The notes beneath the pieces are model-generated. The model worked only from the letters and a program-made list of their open reading frames with translations. It was not told the DNA's origin and made no database searches. From Deinococcus depolymerans (GTDB lineage Bacteria; Deinococcota; Deinococci; Deinococcales; Deinococcaceae): DNA of 64,000 nucleotides. The stretch lies in NCBI RefSeq assembly GCF_039522025.1, contig NZ_BAAADB010000021.1, positions 57,092 to 121,091 of the forward strand. The letters are read 5' to 3'. A program made the position numbers and the translations under genes. This document shows, in pieces, positions 1 through 9,188 of this stretch (position 1 is its first letter; the number at the start of each line of letters is the position of its first letter).

Positions 1-194
1 ACGCGGGCGCCGCCGCGGTCCACCGGCGTCCACACCGGCAGGTTGATCCAGGCGGCGGCGACCAGCACGGCCCCCAGCGCGATCAGCCGGCGCCGTCCCC
101 GGGGGGGGTCGGGCCGCGCCGCCCGGAACGGGGTGGTCCGCGCGGGGTCCGCAGGGCGGGGCAGGTCGGGCGGGCGGGGCATGCGGGGCATCAT
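1..194 (-). CDS. N-terminus of unknown membrane-anchored protein (partial)
   Basis: The minus strand opens with two adjacent ATG codons at 194 and 191 and stays open to the window edge. About 64 residues are visible: a Pro/Arg-rich cytoplasmic start, a basic stretch (RGRRR), then one hydrophobic segment (LIALGAVLVAAAWINLPVW) that looks like an N-terminal membrane anchor. It is divergent from the ABC exporter gene with a gap of only 72 bp, so the two may share a control region. The rest lies outside the window, so no function can be assigned. Confidence 0.55.
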   Translation of the reverse strand, partial: MMPRMPRPPDLPRPADPARTTPFRAARPDPPRGRRRLIALGAVLVAAAWINLPVWTPVDRGGAR

Positions 195-266
195 AGCCCC
201 CGGCCCGCACCCGGGCCGCGCTCACGTCACCTTCACGGCCGGCCGGGTGCGGCAGACTCGGCGCTG

Positions 267-2135
267 ATGAGTGCTCCTTTCCGGGGCGGCCCGGTCTCCC
301 CCGCCCGCCCGACCCCCACGCCCCCCGAACCGCCCCTGACGCCGGCCGAACGGTGGCGGGACCTGCAGGCCACGCTGAGACTGGTGTGGACGGCCAGTCC
401 GCGCCACGCACTGACCTTCGCGGCCACCAGTCTGCTGGGCAGCGCCCTGCCGGCCGCGAACCTGCTTGTCGGCAAGCACCTGCTCGACGCGGTGGCGCAG
501 GCGGCGCAGGGGCAGGTCACGTACCGCGCCCTGCTGGGCCTGCTGGCCGCGCAGGTGGGGCTGGTGATCCTGGGCAGCCTGCTGGGAACCGTGCAGAACG
601 CCGCGCAGCAGTTACTGGGTGACAGCCTGCAGCACACTGTCAGCCGCCGCATCCTGGACAAGGCCACCACCCTGAGCGTCGAGGCCTTCGAGAATGCCGA
701 CACCTACGACCGCCTTCAGCAGGCGTACCGGGAGGTCGGGTCGCGGCCGCTGGGGGTCGCCACGCAGCTGGTGTCCCTGGCGGGCGCGGTCGTGACGCTG
801 GGATCGGTGGGGGCGCTCATGACGCAGCTGGGCGTGTGGGTGCTGCCGCTGGTCGTGCTGGCCAGCGTGCCGGGCGTGATCATCAGTAACCGTTTCGGGG
901 TGGAAGGCTACCGCATGCTGCGCCGGCAGACGCACGACGCCCGCGTGCAGAACTACCTGGGCAGCCTGCTGACCTCGGACACGCTGGTCAAGGAGGTGCG
1001 GCTGTTCGGGTTCGAGCCGTACCTGCTGGACCGCTGGCGTACCTACTACCTGGGGTTCCGCACGCAGCTCGAGACGCTGGTGCGGCAGCGGTCCGCGTGG
1101 AACTTCGGGGCGTCACTGCTCTCCGCGCTGCTGATCGGCGTGGCGAGCGCCCTGATCCTGCGGCGGGCGGCGGCCGGGCAGATCAGCGTGGGGGATTTCA
1201 GCGTGTTCGTGCTGGGGATCGCGCAGGTGCAGGCGACCGTCAGCGGCCTGCTGACCGGCGTGAGCGGCATCTACCAGAACCTGCTGTACATGCGTAACCT
1301 CTACGCCTTCCTGGAACTGCCGGGCCGGGACCTGGACGCCGGGGACACCTGGGAGGGCCGCATCGAGACCATCGAGTTCCGGGACGTGGCGTTCCGTTAC
1401 CCGCTGACCGAACGGGACGTGCTGCGCGGCGTGAACTTCACGGTGCGGCGCGGCGAGTCACTGGCCCTCGTCGGGGAGAACGGGGCGGGCAAGACCACGG
1501 TCGTGAAGCTGCTGACGCTGCTGTTCCAGCCGACGGGCGGGCAGATCCTCCTGAACGGCCAGGACGCCGCGCGGTTCAGTCCGCGCAGCGTGCAGCGCGA
1601 GATGAGCATCATCTTCCAGGATTTCGGGCAGTACCAGATGACCGCCCGTGACAACGTCGCCCTGGCCGAGAGCGGCCGCCTGAACGACGACGCGGGCGTG
1701 CAGCGCGCCGTGGCGAGCGCCGGGGCCGGGTTCGTGGACAGCCTGCCGGGCGGGCTGGACACCCCGCTGGGCCGGCTGTTCCAGGGGGGGCGGCAGCTGT
1801 CGGGCGGGCAGTGGCAGCGGCTGGCGCTGGCCCGGCTGTACTTCCGGAACGCGTCGGTGCTGGTGTTCGACGAGCCGACCGCCGCGCTCGACGCCCGCGC
1901 GGAATTCGAGACCATCCAGGCGCTGCGGGCCGAGGCGGCCGGGCGCATCACGCTGATCATCTCGCACCGCTTCTCGACCGTGCGGCTGGCCGACACCATC
2001 GTCATGCTGGAGGGCGGCCAGATCACCGAGAGCGGCAGTCACGACGCGCTGATGGCGCGGCGCGGCCGGTACGCGCAACTGTATGAGCTGCAGGCCAGCG
2101 GGTACGCCCCGTCCGGCGGGGCCGGCAGCCACTGA
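267..2135 (+). CDS. ABC exporter half-transporter (fused permease and ATPase)
   Basis: This 622-residue protein joins an N-terminal ABC transmembrane domain (about residues 40-340, several hydrophobic segments) to a C-terminal ATPase. The ATPase has Walker A GENGAGKTT near residue 403, a Q-loop (IIFQD), the signature LSGGQ near 511, Walker B VLVFDEP near 531 and the H-loop ISHR near 565, so it should be active. The layout is that of MsbA-like or peptide/multidrug exporters working as dimers in the cytoplasmic membrane. The substrate cannot be read from the sequence. It has a Pro-rich N-terminal extension of about 30 residues. The gene stands alone; its TGA stop directly precedes a hairpin repeat. 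Confidence 0.9.
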   Translation: MSAPFRGGPVSPARPTPTPPEPPLTPAERWRDLQATLRLVWTASPRHALTFAATSLLGSALPAANLLVGKHLLDAVAQAAQGQVTYRALLGLLAAQVGLVILGSLLGTVQNAAQQLLGDSLQHTVSRRILDKATTLSVEAFENADTYDRLQQAYREVGSRPLGVATQLVSLAGAVVTLGSVGALMTQLGVWVLPLVVLASVPGVIISNRFGVEGYRMLRRQTHDARVQNYLGSLLTSDTLVKEVRLFGFEPYLLDRWRTYYLGFRTQLETLVRQRSAWNFGASLLSALLIGVASALILRRAAAGQISVGDFSVFVLGIAQVQATVSGLLTGVSGIYQNLLYMRNLYAFLELPGRDLDAGDTWEGRIETIEFRDVAFRYPLTERDVLRGVNFTVRRGESLALVGENGAGKTTVVKLLTLLFQPTGGQILLNGQDAARFSPRSVQREMSIIFQDFGQYQMTARDNVALAESGRLNDDAGVQRAVASAGAGFVDSLPGGLDTPLGRLFQGGRQLSGGQWQRLALARLYFRNASVLVFDEPTAALDARAEFETIQALRAEAAGRITLIISHRFSTVRLADTIVMLEGGQITESGSHDALMARRGRYAQLYELQASGYAPSGGAGSH

Positions 2136-2290
2136 TACGGACTCGGATTGAATGGGCTTTGCAGCCCATTCAATCCGAGCGGATGCGACTCGTAGAGCTG
2201 CTCCGCAGAGCAGGAGAAAACCGGATTCCGGACGTGGAGTTGGCTGATCGGTGGTGTTCCGATCTGTCAACGAAATAAACGGAATCCGTA
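2136..2290. repeat. Hairpin intergenic repeat, copy A (full length, MITE-like)
   Basis: The 155 bp element begins TACGGACTC and ends GAATCCGTA, so its outermost six bases are inverted repeats. It is flanked on both sides by TGA (2133-2135 and 2291-2293), which fits a 3 bp target duplication. Inside are two hairpins: a GATTGAATGGGC stem near the left end, and a stem around GATCGG/CCGATC near the right end. The left TGA is the stop codon of the ABC gene. Related copies lie at 18340, 19172, 35157 and 46924. The element carries no coding potential. Confidence 0.85.
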
Positions 2291-2307
2291 TGACACGGCC
2301 GCGCCGC

Positions 2308-4593
2308 TCACGACAGGGCCGCGCCCTGGCGTCTGCGGCGCAGTTCGCGTTCCTTCAGTCCCTCGGCCAGGTAGAACGAGCCGATCACCGCCACGAGCGC
2401 GCCCACCTGGAGCAGCGCGCCCTCCCAGGTGGCGTGCAGGCCCAGCCACAGGCCCAGCCAGGCGGGCACGGTCAGCGGCAGCGGGTGAACCGGCAGCCAG
2501 CCCACCAGCTGCAGCGTGTGGACCGTGTTGCCGACCATCACGCCCAGCACCGCGGCGATCAGGACGCCCGTCCAGATCAGCAGTTTCTTCATGGGCAGTT
2601 TCGCCTGCCAAGTGAAGACGAGCGCGCCCACGCCGGTCACGGCCGCCAGGCCCGCCGCCGTCCCGCTCAGCACCGGGGTCACGCCGGCCTGCAGCACCAG
2701 CGACTGCAGGAACAGCACGGTCTCGAAGCCCTCGCGGTAGATGCTGGTGAAGCCCAGGACCGCCAGTCCCCACCACTGCGCCTTCCAGGCGGCGGGGGCG
2801 TGCGTCAGTTCATGCTTGTGCTTCTGGAAGGCGGCCATGCGGTCCGTCCAGTACACCTGGTGGAAGAACCAGTTCATGATCAGCAGCAGCACGCCGATGG
2901 CGATCACGGACACCACGGCCTCGAGTTTCTCGCCGTAGCGTCCCAGCAGCGAGAGGGTCTGCTGCAGGGCCAGCCAGGTCAGGACGGTGGCGACGCCGGC
3001 GCCGGCCGCGCCCAGCCACATCGGCCGGCGCAACCTGACCAGCGGGCCCTTGCGGAGGCTGCCCATCAGGGCGGCCAGGATCAGCACCGCTTCGAGGCCC
3101 TCGCGGAACACGATGATGCCGGCGTTGGTGGCCACCGCGGTCGGCGCGACGTCCGTGCCCAGGATCTTCCCGACGTCCGCGAGGGTCAGTTGCAGGGCGG
3201 CGCGGGTGGCGCTGAAGTCGTCGGGGGTCGCCTGTTCACGGATCAGGGCGGCCAGCCCCCGGGGGCGGGTGCCGTTCCACAGCAGGTCCTCGAGCCTGAC
3301 CTTGAGGTCCGGGTTGAACACGGCAATCCGCGCCTCGGTGCCGCTTTCGAGCAGGGCGTAGGCGTCCAGGCGGGCGGTCTCGGCGGCGGTCCACTCGCCG
3401 TCCTGCGCGGCGGCCACCACCGCGTCGAGCTGGGTGCGGATGACGTCCAGGTCGGCGTTCGCGTCGGTCCTGCGCCAGTCGGCGGGAATGGCGGCGTTCG
3501 CGTCGGCCAGCAGGGTCTGCACCTGCCGTTGCAGTCCGTCGGGGGGCAGGACCGACCGCTTCATCGCCTGGGGGGACAGCTGTCCGCCCAGGGCGTGCAG
3601 GGCCGCGGTGAGCTGCCTCGCCCGTGCCTGGTCGGGCAGCAGCGGCGCGATGTCGGACAGGGCCGACACGGCGCCGGCGTGGAAGGTGCGGGCCTCGTTG
3701 ACCTCGACCTCGTGCGTGACGACGGCATGCGGTCCGTTCATGTTCACGCCGCGCGCGTACTCGACCGGCACCAGCGAGAGGAACCGCACGACCTGCGCCG
3801 AGCGGCCGTTGCGTTCGAGCTCGCTGAGCGGCGCGGCGCGGAAGCCTTCCAGTGCCGCCTGGACGGCCGGGAGTGAGGCCGGCAGCGCCGCGAGTTGCGC
3901 GGTCATCTGCCGCGCGGCCTGCGGGCCGCGTTGAGCGGCGTACGGCGCTTCCAGCAGGCGGAAGTACCCCTGGGCGAGGGCTTTGTTCTCGGCGCTGAGG
4001 GTCGTGAAACTGCGTTCCTGCGCGACCCGCAGTTCCCGCAGGGCGTCGTTGAGCCGCGACTGATACGCGTCGAGCAGGTCTGAATGCACCGCCGACAGGG
4101 CCTGCCGGGCGGTGATCTTCCCGGCGCTCAGGTCCTGCAGGGCGGTGGTGGCGTCGGCGTTCAGGCGGCTCAGCGGGCTGGCGCTGCGGTACTCGCGGAC
4201 GACCAGCCAGTCGCTCGCCGCGCGGACGTCCCCGGCCGCGAGGCTGCGTTCCAGTTGCGTGTACGACTCGCGCAGCAGGGCCGTCCAGGCCTGAGCGCCG
4301 GCCGCGGCGAGGGCGGGCGCGTCGCCGCGGCGCGCGGCCTGCTCGGCGCGGGCGAGGGCGGCGGGCACCTGGGAGCCGTTCAGGGCCGGCACCGCCCCGG
4401 AGGCCCGGCGCGCCTCACGGACAAGCTGCGCGGCCGCCGGGGGGTCGAAGCTCACTTCCAGGGTCGCCTCGGCCAGTCGGCTGCGCATGGCCTCGGCCGG
4501 GGTGGCGTGGTCGGCGGCGCGCGCGGTCCAGCCGCCCAGGGCCAGCAGCGCGAGGAGGAACGGCCCGGCGCGGCCTGCGGCGCGCCTATTCAA
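2308..4593 (-). CDS. FTR1-family iron permease with long N-terminal extracytoplasmic domain
   Basis: The 761-residue protein has a signal sequence, a helical extracytoplasmic region of about 450 residues, and a C-terminal polytopic domain of about seven membrane segments. The two iron-binding motifs of the FTR1/EfeU family are present: REGLE at about residue 497 and REGFE at about 620. It should import ferric iron across the cytoplasmic membrane. The best start is TTG at 4593, because the signal peptide begins there and the next Met lies after it. This start overlaps the stop of the upstream imelysin-type gene, so the two are probably translationally coupled. No EfeB-type peroxidase gene is present in the window. 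Confidence 0.9.
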   Translation of the reverse strand: MNRRAAGRAGPFLLALLALGGWTARAADHATPAEAMRSRLAEATLEVSFDPPAAAQLVREARRASGAVPALNGSQVPAALARAEQAARRGDAPALAAAGAQAWTALLRESYTQLERSLAAGDVRAASDWLVVREYRSASPLSRLNADATTALQDLSAGKITARQALSAVHSDLLDAYQSRLNDALRELRVAQERSFTTLSAENKALAQGYFRLLEAPYAAQRGPQAARQMTAQLAALPASLPAVQAALEGFRAAPLSELERNGRSAQVVRFLSLVPVEYARGVNMNGPHAVVTHEVEVNEARTFHAGAVSALSDIAPLLPDQARARQLTAALHALGGQLSPQAMKRSVLPPDGLQRQVQTLLADANAAIPADWRRTDANADLDVIRTQLDAVVAAAQDGEWTAAETARLDAYALLESGTEARIAVFNPDLKVRLEDLLWNGTRPRGLAALIREQATPDDFSATRAALQLTLADVGKILGTDVAPTAVATNAGIIVFREGLEAVLILAALMGSLRKGPLVRLRRPMWLGAAGAGVATVLTWLALQQTLSLLGRYGEKLEAVVSVIAIGVLLLIMNWFFHQVYWTDRMAAFQKHKHELTHAPAAWKAQWWGLAVLGFTSIYREGFETVLFLQSLVLQAGVTPVLSGTAAGLAAVTGVGALVFTWQAKLPMKKLLIWTGVLIAAVLGVMVGNTVHTLQLVGWLPVHPLPLTVPAWLGLWLGLHATWEGALLQVGALVAVIGSFYLAEGLKERELRRRRQGAALS

Positions 4594-5602
4594 CGTGCAC
4601 GCCCAGCAGCGCGGCGGCCTGCGTGATCCGCCCGGTGATGACGGTGGCGCGGTTCTGCGCTTCCTTCTGGAGCTGCTCGGCCTGCTCGGGGGTGTAGCGG
4701 CGGGTCTTCTCCCGCTGGAGCAGGCGGTCGACGAACGTGGCGAGTTCGTTCAGGCCGCTGCCGATCTGGGTGTCCAGGGTGGCGCTCCTGGCTTTCACGT
4801 CCGGGCGCAGCCCGGCGTACATGGCCTGCCAGGAGGCCACGTTGCCTTTCAGGTCACTCAGGCGCGAGATCACCACGAAGTCCTTGCGGGTGCTCTGGGC
4901 GCCCAGGACGAAGGGGGTGGTCTTCCAGTCCTCGAAGAAGACCGGGCCGACGGTGGGGACGTTCGCGACGAGCGCCCCGAAGACGTCCTCGCGGGTGGGG
5001 TTCCAGGCGGCCGCGGCCCGGCGCAGGCGCTGGCTCTCGCTGTGCAGCCGGTCCGACGCGGCTTTCAGGACGTTCGCGTCGGGCAGCTGGTCCCCGAGGT
5101 CCGTGCGGCCGTTGCCGTTCACGTCGAAGGGCACGCCGCTGCTGTAGGCCTTCACGGTGCCCCACAGCGTGCCTTCGGTCACCCCGAACAGATTGCCGGG
5201 TCTGGGCAATACCCGGCCGCTGGGGAGGGTGAGGTCGAAGGGAACGGCGTCCTCGGGGCTGTCGGCGGCGCTGGTCCCGGCGTCGAGGATCACGTCGAAC
5301 GCCGCGAGGGACTCGACGCCGGCGACGATGCCCTCGATGTTCTCGTAGGCGGGACTGGCCTTCTGCCAGCCCTGGCGGGCGGCCTGCAGGGTGGTGCGGA
5401 CGCCGGGTTGGGTGGCGAGCCGGCGGTAGTTGAAGTTCGCGGCCTTCGCGGCGGCGTAGTAGGTGTCCGCCGCTGTTTTCAGGGCGGCCGTGCCGCTCAG
5501 CTGGGTGGTGAGCCGGGTGTCGAGGTAGGTCTTGACGCCGCTCAGGTCCGCTGCGGAGGCGGTGGTGCTGAGCGCGAGGGCCAGGGGGAGCCAGAACTTC
5601 AT
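4586..5602 (-). CDS. Imelysin/EfeO-like periplasmic iron-uptake protein
   Basis: The start at 5602 gives a classic signal peptide (MKFWLPLALALSTTASA) on a 338-residue mature-type protein rich in helices. Its composition and its place before an FTR1 permease identify it as an imelysin-family (EfeO/EfeM, M75-like) protein, which would hold iron outside the membrane and pass it to the permease. An in-frame extension upstream reaches across the Rrf2 gene and is rejected as a start. I do not see an HxxE motif. A -35/-10 pair (TTGACT, 18 bp, CAATAT) lies so close to the ATG that the transcript would be almost leaderless. Confidence 0.85.
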   Translation of the reverse strand: MKFWLPLALALSTTASAADLSGVKTYLDTRLTTQLSGTAALKTAADTYYAAAKAANFNYRRLATQPGVRTTLQAARQGWQKASPAYENIEGIVAGVESLAAFDVILDAGTSAADSPEDAVPFDLTLPSGRVLPRPGNLFGVTEGTLWGTVKAYSSGVPFDVNGNGRTDLGDQLPDANVLKAASDRLHSESQRLRRAAAAWNPTREDVFGALVANVPTVGPVFFEDWKTTPFVLGAQSTRKDFVVISRLSDLKGNVASWQAMYAGLRPDVKARSATLDTQIGSGLNELATFVDRLLQREKTRRYTPEQAEQLQKEAQNRATVITGRITQAAALLGVHVE

Positions 5603-5610
5603 ACCGAGAT

Positions 5611-5642
5611 ATTGGACTAATCCGATTAAATAAGTCAAGATT
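5611..5642. promoter_or_regulatory. Divergent promoter and candidate Rrf2 operator
   Basis: The 45 bp between the iron operon and the Rrf2 gene is AT-rich in a high-GC setting. The minus strand carries TTGACT and CAATAT 18 bp apart, pointing to the iron operon. The plus strand carries TTGGAC near 5612. An imperfect dyad with ends GACTAAT and ATAAGTC (5615-5636) lies between these boxes, where a bound repressor would block both directions. Confidence 0.55.
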
Positions 5643-5647
5643 GGCGC

Positions 5648-6085
5648 ATGTGGCTCTCCACCCGTGCCCAGTATGGCCTGCGCGCCCTCATCGACATCGG
5701 CCGTCACCACGGGCAGTTCGTGTCGCTGCGCGACGTCTCCAGACGACAGGGCATCAGCCACCACTACCTCGAACAGCTCGTGGGCCCCCTGCGCCGCGCC
5801 GGGTTCATCAGGAGCGTCCGCGGCGCGCACGGCGGCTACCGCCTCGCCCGCCCCCCCCACGAGATCACCGCCTACGAGGTGGTCATCGTCATGGAAGGCA
5901 GCCTCGCGCCCGTCGCCTGCGTCGAGCCCGACCACGCCTGCCAGGCCGCCGGCGTCTGCGGCACCCAGGCCCTCTGGAAGCGCGTCGATGACGCCCTGCG
6001 CGACGTGCTCGACCGCAGTACGCTGCGCGACCTCATCCTGGAAGCCGAGAGCGGCGACCACGCACGCCTGCTGCAGCTCACCTGA
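5648..6085 (+). CDS. Rrf2/IscR-like transcription regulator
   Basis: This 145-residue protein shows the Rrf2 winged helix (YGLRALIDIG ... ISHHYLEQL ... VRGAHGGYRLA). It also has three cysteines at 91, 98 and 104, nearly the same positions as the iron-sulfur ligands of IscR. It therefore probably senses iron or iron-sulfur status through a cluster. It is divergent from the iron-uptake pair and the spacer holds a dyad, so repression of that pair and of itself is the simplest inference. A TCACACT/AGTGTGA hairpin with eight T residues lies about 210 bp downstream and may end its transcript. Confidence 0.92.
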   Translation: MWLSTRAQYGLRALIDIGRHHGQFVSLRDVSRRQGISHHYLEQLVGPLRRAGFIRSVRGAHGGYRLARPPHEITAYEVVIVMEGSLAPVACVEPDHACQAAGVCGTQALWKRVDDALRDVLDRSTLRDLILEAESGDHARLLQLT

Positions 6086-6467
6086 AAGCAGCCCGGGCCG
6101 CCTTCAGCGACAGTTGAACTGTCCTGCAGACAACCTTCATGTCCACCGGCCGTCCCCCCCGACCGGGGGGTCCGGCTGTCCCCCTTTATGTCCGGGTTCT
6201 GTCAGAAATCACATTCCCCCACCGGGACTTCATGAAGGGCGCCGGGGGGGGGACCCGGGCAGCCAGCCTGCACACCCCCCCCCACCAGCCCGGATTCTTC
6301 ACACTTCGCCCCGCGCAGTGTGATTTTTTTTGCATTCGGCCCACCTGAGTCCTTCATGAACCGTCAAGCGGCGGGCGTAAGAGGGGCGTAGGCCCCCCCA
6401 CCGTAACGTCACGGAAAGAGGCCGTCTCTGGCAGGCCATCACCCCCTCACGACCTGGAGGTCACCTC
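6086..6467. other. Intergenic region before the large surface-protein operon
   Basis: No convincing gene lies in these 382 bp. It holds several homopolymeric G and C runs, a CCCCCC/GGGGGG snap-back near 6158-6173, and the intrinsic-terminator-like hairpin at 6299-6331. A strong Shine-Dalgarno GGAGGT lies just before the ATG at 6468. Two copies of CTTCATGAA occur, near 6229 and 6354. Confidence 0.6.
6299..6331 (+). terminator. Intrinsic terminator or attenuator
   Basis: A 7 bp stem TCACACT/AGTGTGA with an 11-base loop runs into eight T residues. It is far from the Rrf2 stop (over 200 bp) and about 140 bp before the next gene, so it could end the Rrf2 transcript or act as a leader attenuator for the surface-protein operon. 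Confidence 0.55.
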
Positions 6468-9182
6468 ATGAACAACGTTCCCCGTATGCTGCTGCTGTCC
6501 GCTGCCCTGGCCCTGTCCGGAGGTGCGCTCGCCGCCGGTACCGCCGCGAACACCGTCATCACCAACAAGGCCGTCCTGACCTACAAGGACGCCCTGAACG
6601 CCAACCGGACCGTCGACTCGAACGTCGCGACCGTCACCGTCCGCCAGGTGTTCGCCGTGACCGTCACGCCCGACAGCCCAGAGACGCCCATCGCCCCGGC
6701 CCGCGCCTTCGCGACCTTCGCCGGCGGCACCCGCCAGATCCCCTACACCCTGAAGAACCCCGGCAACGGCAGCGACACCTACACCCTGAGCGTCACGCAG
6801 TCCACGGGCGACGGCTTCGACGCCGGCATCCGCATCCTGCGCGGCGGCGTCGAAGTCACGGGTCCCATCACCCTGGCCGCCGAGGCCACCGCCGACCTGA
6901 TCATCGAGGCGACCGTTCCCGCCGGCACCCCCGACGGCCTCGCCTCGCGCTTCGCGCTGGTCGCCACCTCGAACGGCAGCGCCACCGTCACCGACTCGGA
7001 CAACTACGCGCAGCTGAGCGTCAGCACCGCCGGCCAGCTGAACCTCGGCCTGAGCGTCTCCCCCACCGGCCCCGTCACCCCCGGCAGCACGCTCTCCTAC
7101 ACCTTCACCGCCACCGTGCCCAGCGGCAACCCCGCGCGCGGCGTGACCGGCGTCGTGACCGTGGACGGCACGCCCCGCAACGGCATCCTGCTGCGCGACC
7201 CGCTGAGCAACCAGACCTTCAGCGCGATGGGCGTCGCCACCTTCACCCCGGGCAGCGGCAGCAGCACCCCCACGCTGCTGCGCCTGTACTCCACCGACGG
7301 CGGCGCCACCTGGACGGCCACCGCGCCCGCCACGCCCGCGAACGTGAACGCCGTGGCGCTGCTCGTGGAAGGCAGCGGCGACCTGCTCAGCAGCGGCGAC
7401 AGCGTCAGCCTGCAGTTCAGCACCCGCGTGCCCGATGCGGCCCTGGCGAACACCAGCATCACCAACACCGTCAGCGGCACCTTCGACGGCAACGCCGACG
7501 CGGACGGCAACGACACCGGCGAGCAGCCCGTCAGCCTGACCACCACCGTCCAGGTCGCCACCGTCAGCCGCGCCGCCGTCGGGCCGTTCAGCTTCCCGGA
7601 AGCCGGCGCGCCCTCCACCGGCACGTACACCATCGGCGGCGTGACCATCGCCCGCAACGACGACACGCAGACCACCCAGACCGACATCGTGGCCGGCAGC
7701 AGCGTCACCTTCCGCGAGACCCTGAAGAACACCGGCAACGCCACGAACACCTTCACCCTGGCCGTCAGCGGCGTCCCGGCCGGCTGGACCTGCACCGTGC
7801 GCAACATCGACGCCAGCGGCACGCTGGGCAGCGCGATCTCCTCGGCCGTGTCCCTGAACGTCAACGACACCCTGGAATTCGCCGTCACCTGCTCGGTGCC
7901 CTTCTCGGCCGCCGGCACGACGAACACCACCCTGACCGTCACGGCCACCCCCAGCGGCGGCGCGGCCGACACCACCACCAGCGTCGTCACCCGCGTCACG
8001 GCCGCCGGCCTGCCGGTCCTGGGCAACAGCGACCGCGACCCGACCACCGCCCCCGGCACCACGTCCGTCACGGTCAGCGCGAACCCCGGCAGCAACGCCG
8101 TGTTCCCGCTCGAACTGCGCAACGGCGGCCCGGCCGACGAGGCCTTCACCCTGAGCGGCCCCACCGGCACGCGCTACTACATCGACGCGAACAACAACGG
8201 CGTCCTGGACGCCGGCGATACCGAACTGACCGGCGCGACCGCCCCGATCACCCCCGGCGGCACCCTGTTCCTGCTGGCCGTCACCCCCATCCCGGCGAAC
8301 GGGTCGGCCGGCGACACCCCCGTCACCTTCACCGCGACCTCCACCACCGACGCGGGCCGCACGACCAGCGTGAGCGACGTGGCGCGCACCAACGCAGTCA
8401 CCAGCGGCACCTTCGCGCCGGACGGCGCGCAGAGCACCATCAGCGGCGGCCGCGTGACCTACACGCACACCCTCACCAACACCAGCAACGACGCCGCCAA
8501 CTTCACCGTGCCGGCCGTCACCTCCGCGCAGGGCTTCGCGTACGCCTTCTCCACCAGCGCCGCCGGTCCCTTCACCTCCACCCTGAGCGGCACGGTCGCG
8601 CAGGGCGGCACGCAGGCCATCTACGTGCAGGTCACCGCGCCCACCGTGGGCAGCGCCAGCACGCCCAGCGAGGCCGCCACGGTCGAGGTCAACCTGACCG
8701 CGCAGCGCGACCCGCGCGCCACCGTCACCCTGCGGGTCACCGACACCACCTCGGTGCAGTCCGTCCTGGCCAGTGTCAACAAGACCGTCCAGCTGTGCGC
8801 GGACGCCGCGTGCAACACCGCCACCCCCATCACGGACGGCAAGGCGAACCCCGGCGACTACCTGCGCTACACCCTGGTGGTCCGCAACGACGGCACCAGC
8901 GCCCTGAAGAACGTCGTCCTGCAGGACCAGCTGCCGGTCGACGCGAGCAGCAACATCGTGACCAGCTACGTGAAGCTGGGCGCCAGCAGCTCCGACGTGC
9001 TGTTCAGCACCAACGGCGGCACCAGCTGGTTCAGCAGCGCCACCTCGCCCGCCAGCCTGAACGGCGCGGCCGGCAGCTTCCTGGCCGCCCTCGACACCGA
9101 CGGGGACCGCACCATCACCGACGCGGACGTCCTGAACCCCGGCGCCACCTTCACCGTGACCTTCGTGGTCCGGGTCAACTGA
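6468..9182 (+). CDS. Secreted DUF11-type repeat surface protein
   Basis: The 904-residue protein starts with a signal peptide (ends ALSGGALAAG) and is otherwise made of Thr/Ser/Gly/Asn-rich beta-sandwich repeats with phrases such as YTLKNPGNGSDTYTL, FRETLKNTGNATNTFTL and LRYTLVVRNDGTSALKNVVL. These are typical of DUF11/NEW3-like domains of bacterial surface proteins. About six to eight repeat units are apparent, and there is one Cys pair near residues 783-788 (CADAAC). It is the first gene of a four-gene unit and has a strong Shine-Dalgarno (GGAGGT). A structural, cell-envelope role is likely; the exact function is unknown. Confidence 0.85.
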   Translation: MNNVPRMLLLSAALALSGGALAAGTAANTVITNKAVLTYKDALNANRTVDSNVATVTVRQVFAVTVTPDSPETPIAPARAFATFAGGTRQIPYTLKNPGNGSDTYTLSVTQSTGDGFDAGIRILRGGVEVTGPITLAAEATADLIIEATVPAGTPDGLASRFALVATSNGSATVTDSDNYAQLSVSTAGQLNLGLSVSPTGPVTPGSTLSYTFTATVPSGNPARGVTGVVTVDGTPRNGILLRDPLSNQTFSAMGVATFTPGSGSSTPTLLRLYSTDGGATWTATAPATPANVNAVALLVEGSGDLLSSGDSVSLQFSTRVPDAALANTSITNTVSGTFDGNADADGNDTGEQPVSLTTTVQVATVSRAAVGPFSFPEAGAPSTGTYTIGGVTIARNDDTQTTQTDIVAGSSVTFRETLKNTGNATNTFTLAVSGVPAGWTCTVRNIDASGTLGSAISSAVSLNVNDTLEFAVTCSVPFSAAGTTNTTLTVTATPSGGAADTTTSVVTRVTAAGLPVLGNSDRDPTTAPGTTSVTVSANPGSNAVFPLELRNGGPADEAFTLSGPTGTRYYIDANNNGVLDAGDTELTGATAPITPGGTLFLLAVTPIPANGSAGDTPVTFTATSTTDAGRTTSVSDVARTNAVTSGTFAPDGAQSTISGGRVTYTHTLTNTSNDAANFTVPAVTSAQGFAYAFSTSAAGPFTSTLSGTVAQGGTQAIYVQVTAPTVGSASTPSEAATVEVNLTAQRDPRATVTLRVTDTTSVQSVLASVNKTVQLCADAACNTATPITDGKANPGDYLRYTLVVRNDGTSALKNVVLQDQLPVDASSNIVTSYVKLGASSSDVLFSTNGGTSWFSSATSPASLNGAAGSFLAALDTDGDRTITDADVLNPGATFTVTFVVRVN

Positions 9183-9188
9183 GGCCGC

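Noticed and set aside
2251..3876. A 541-codon open frame antisense to the FTR1 permease gene
   Set aside because: Its composition is that of an antisense frame in GC-rich DNA (Gln, Gly, His and Arg runs) and the opposite strand encodes a clear family member.
5603..6061. In-frame extension of the imelysin-type protein to 6061
   Set aside because: It would run through the Rrf2 gene and the promoter, and the signal peptide starts at 5602.
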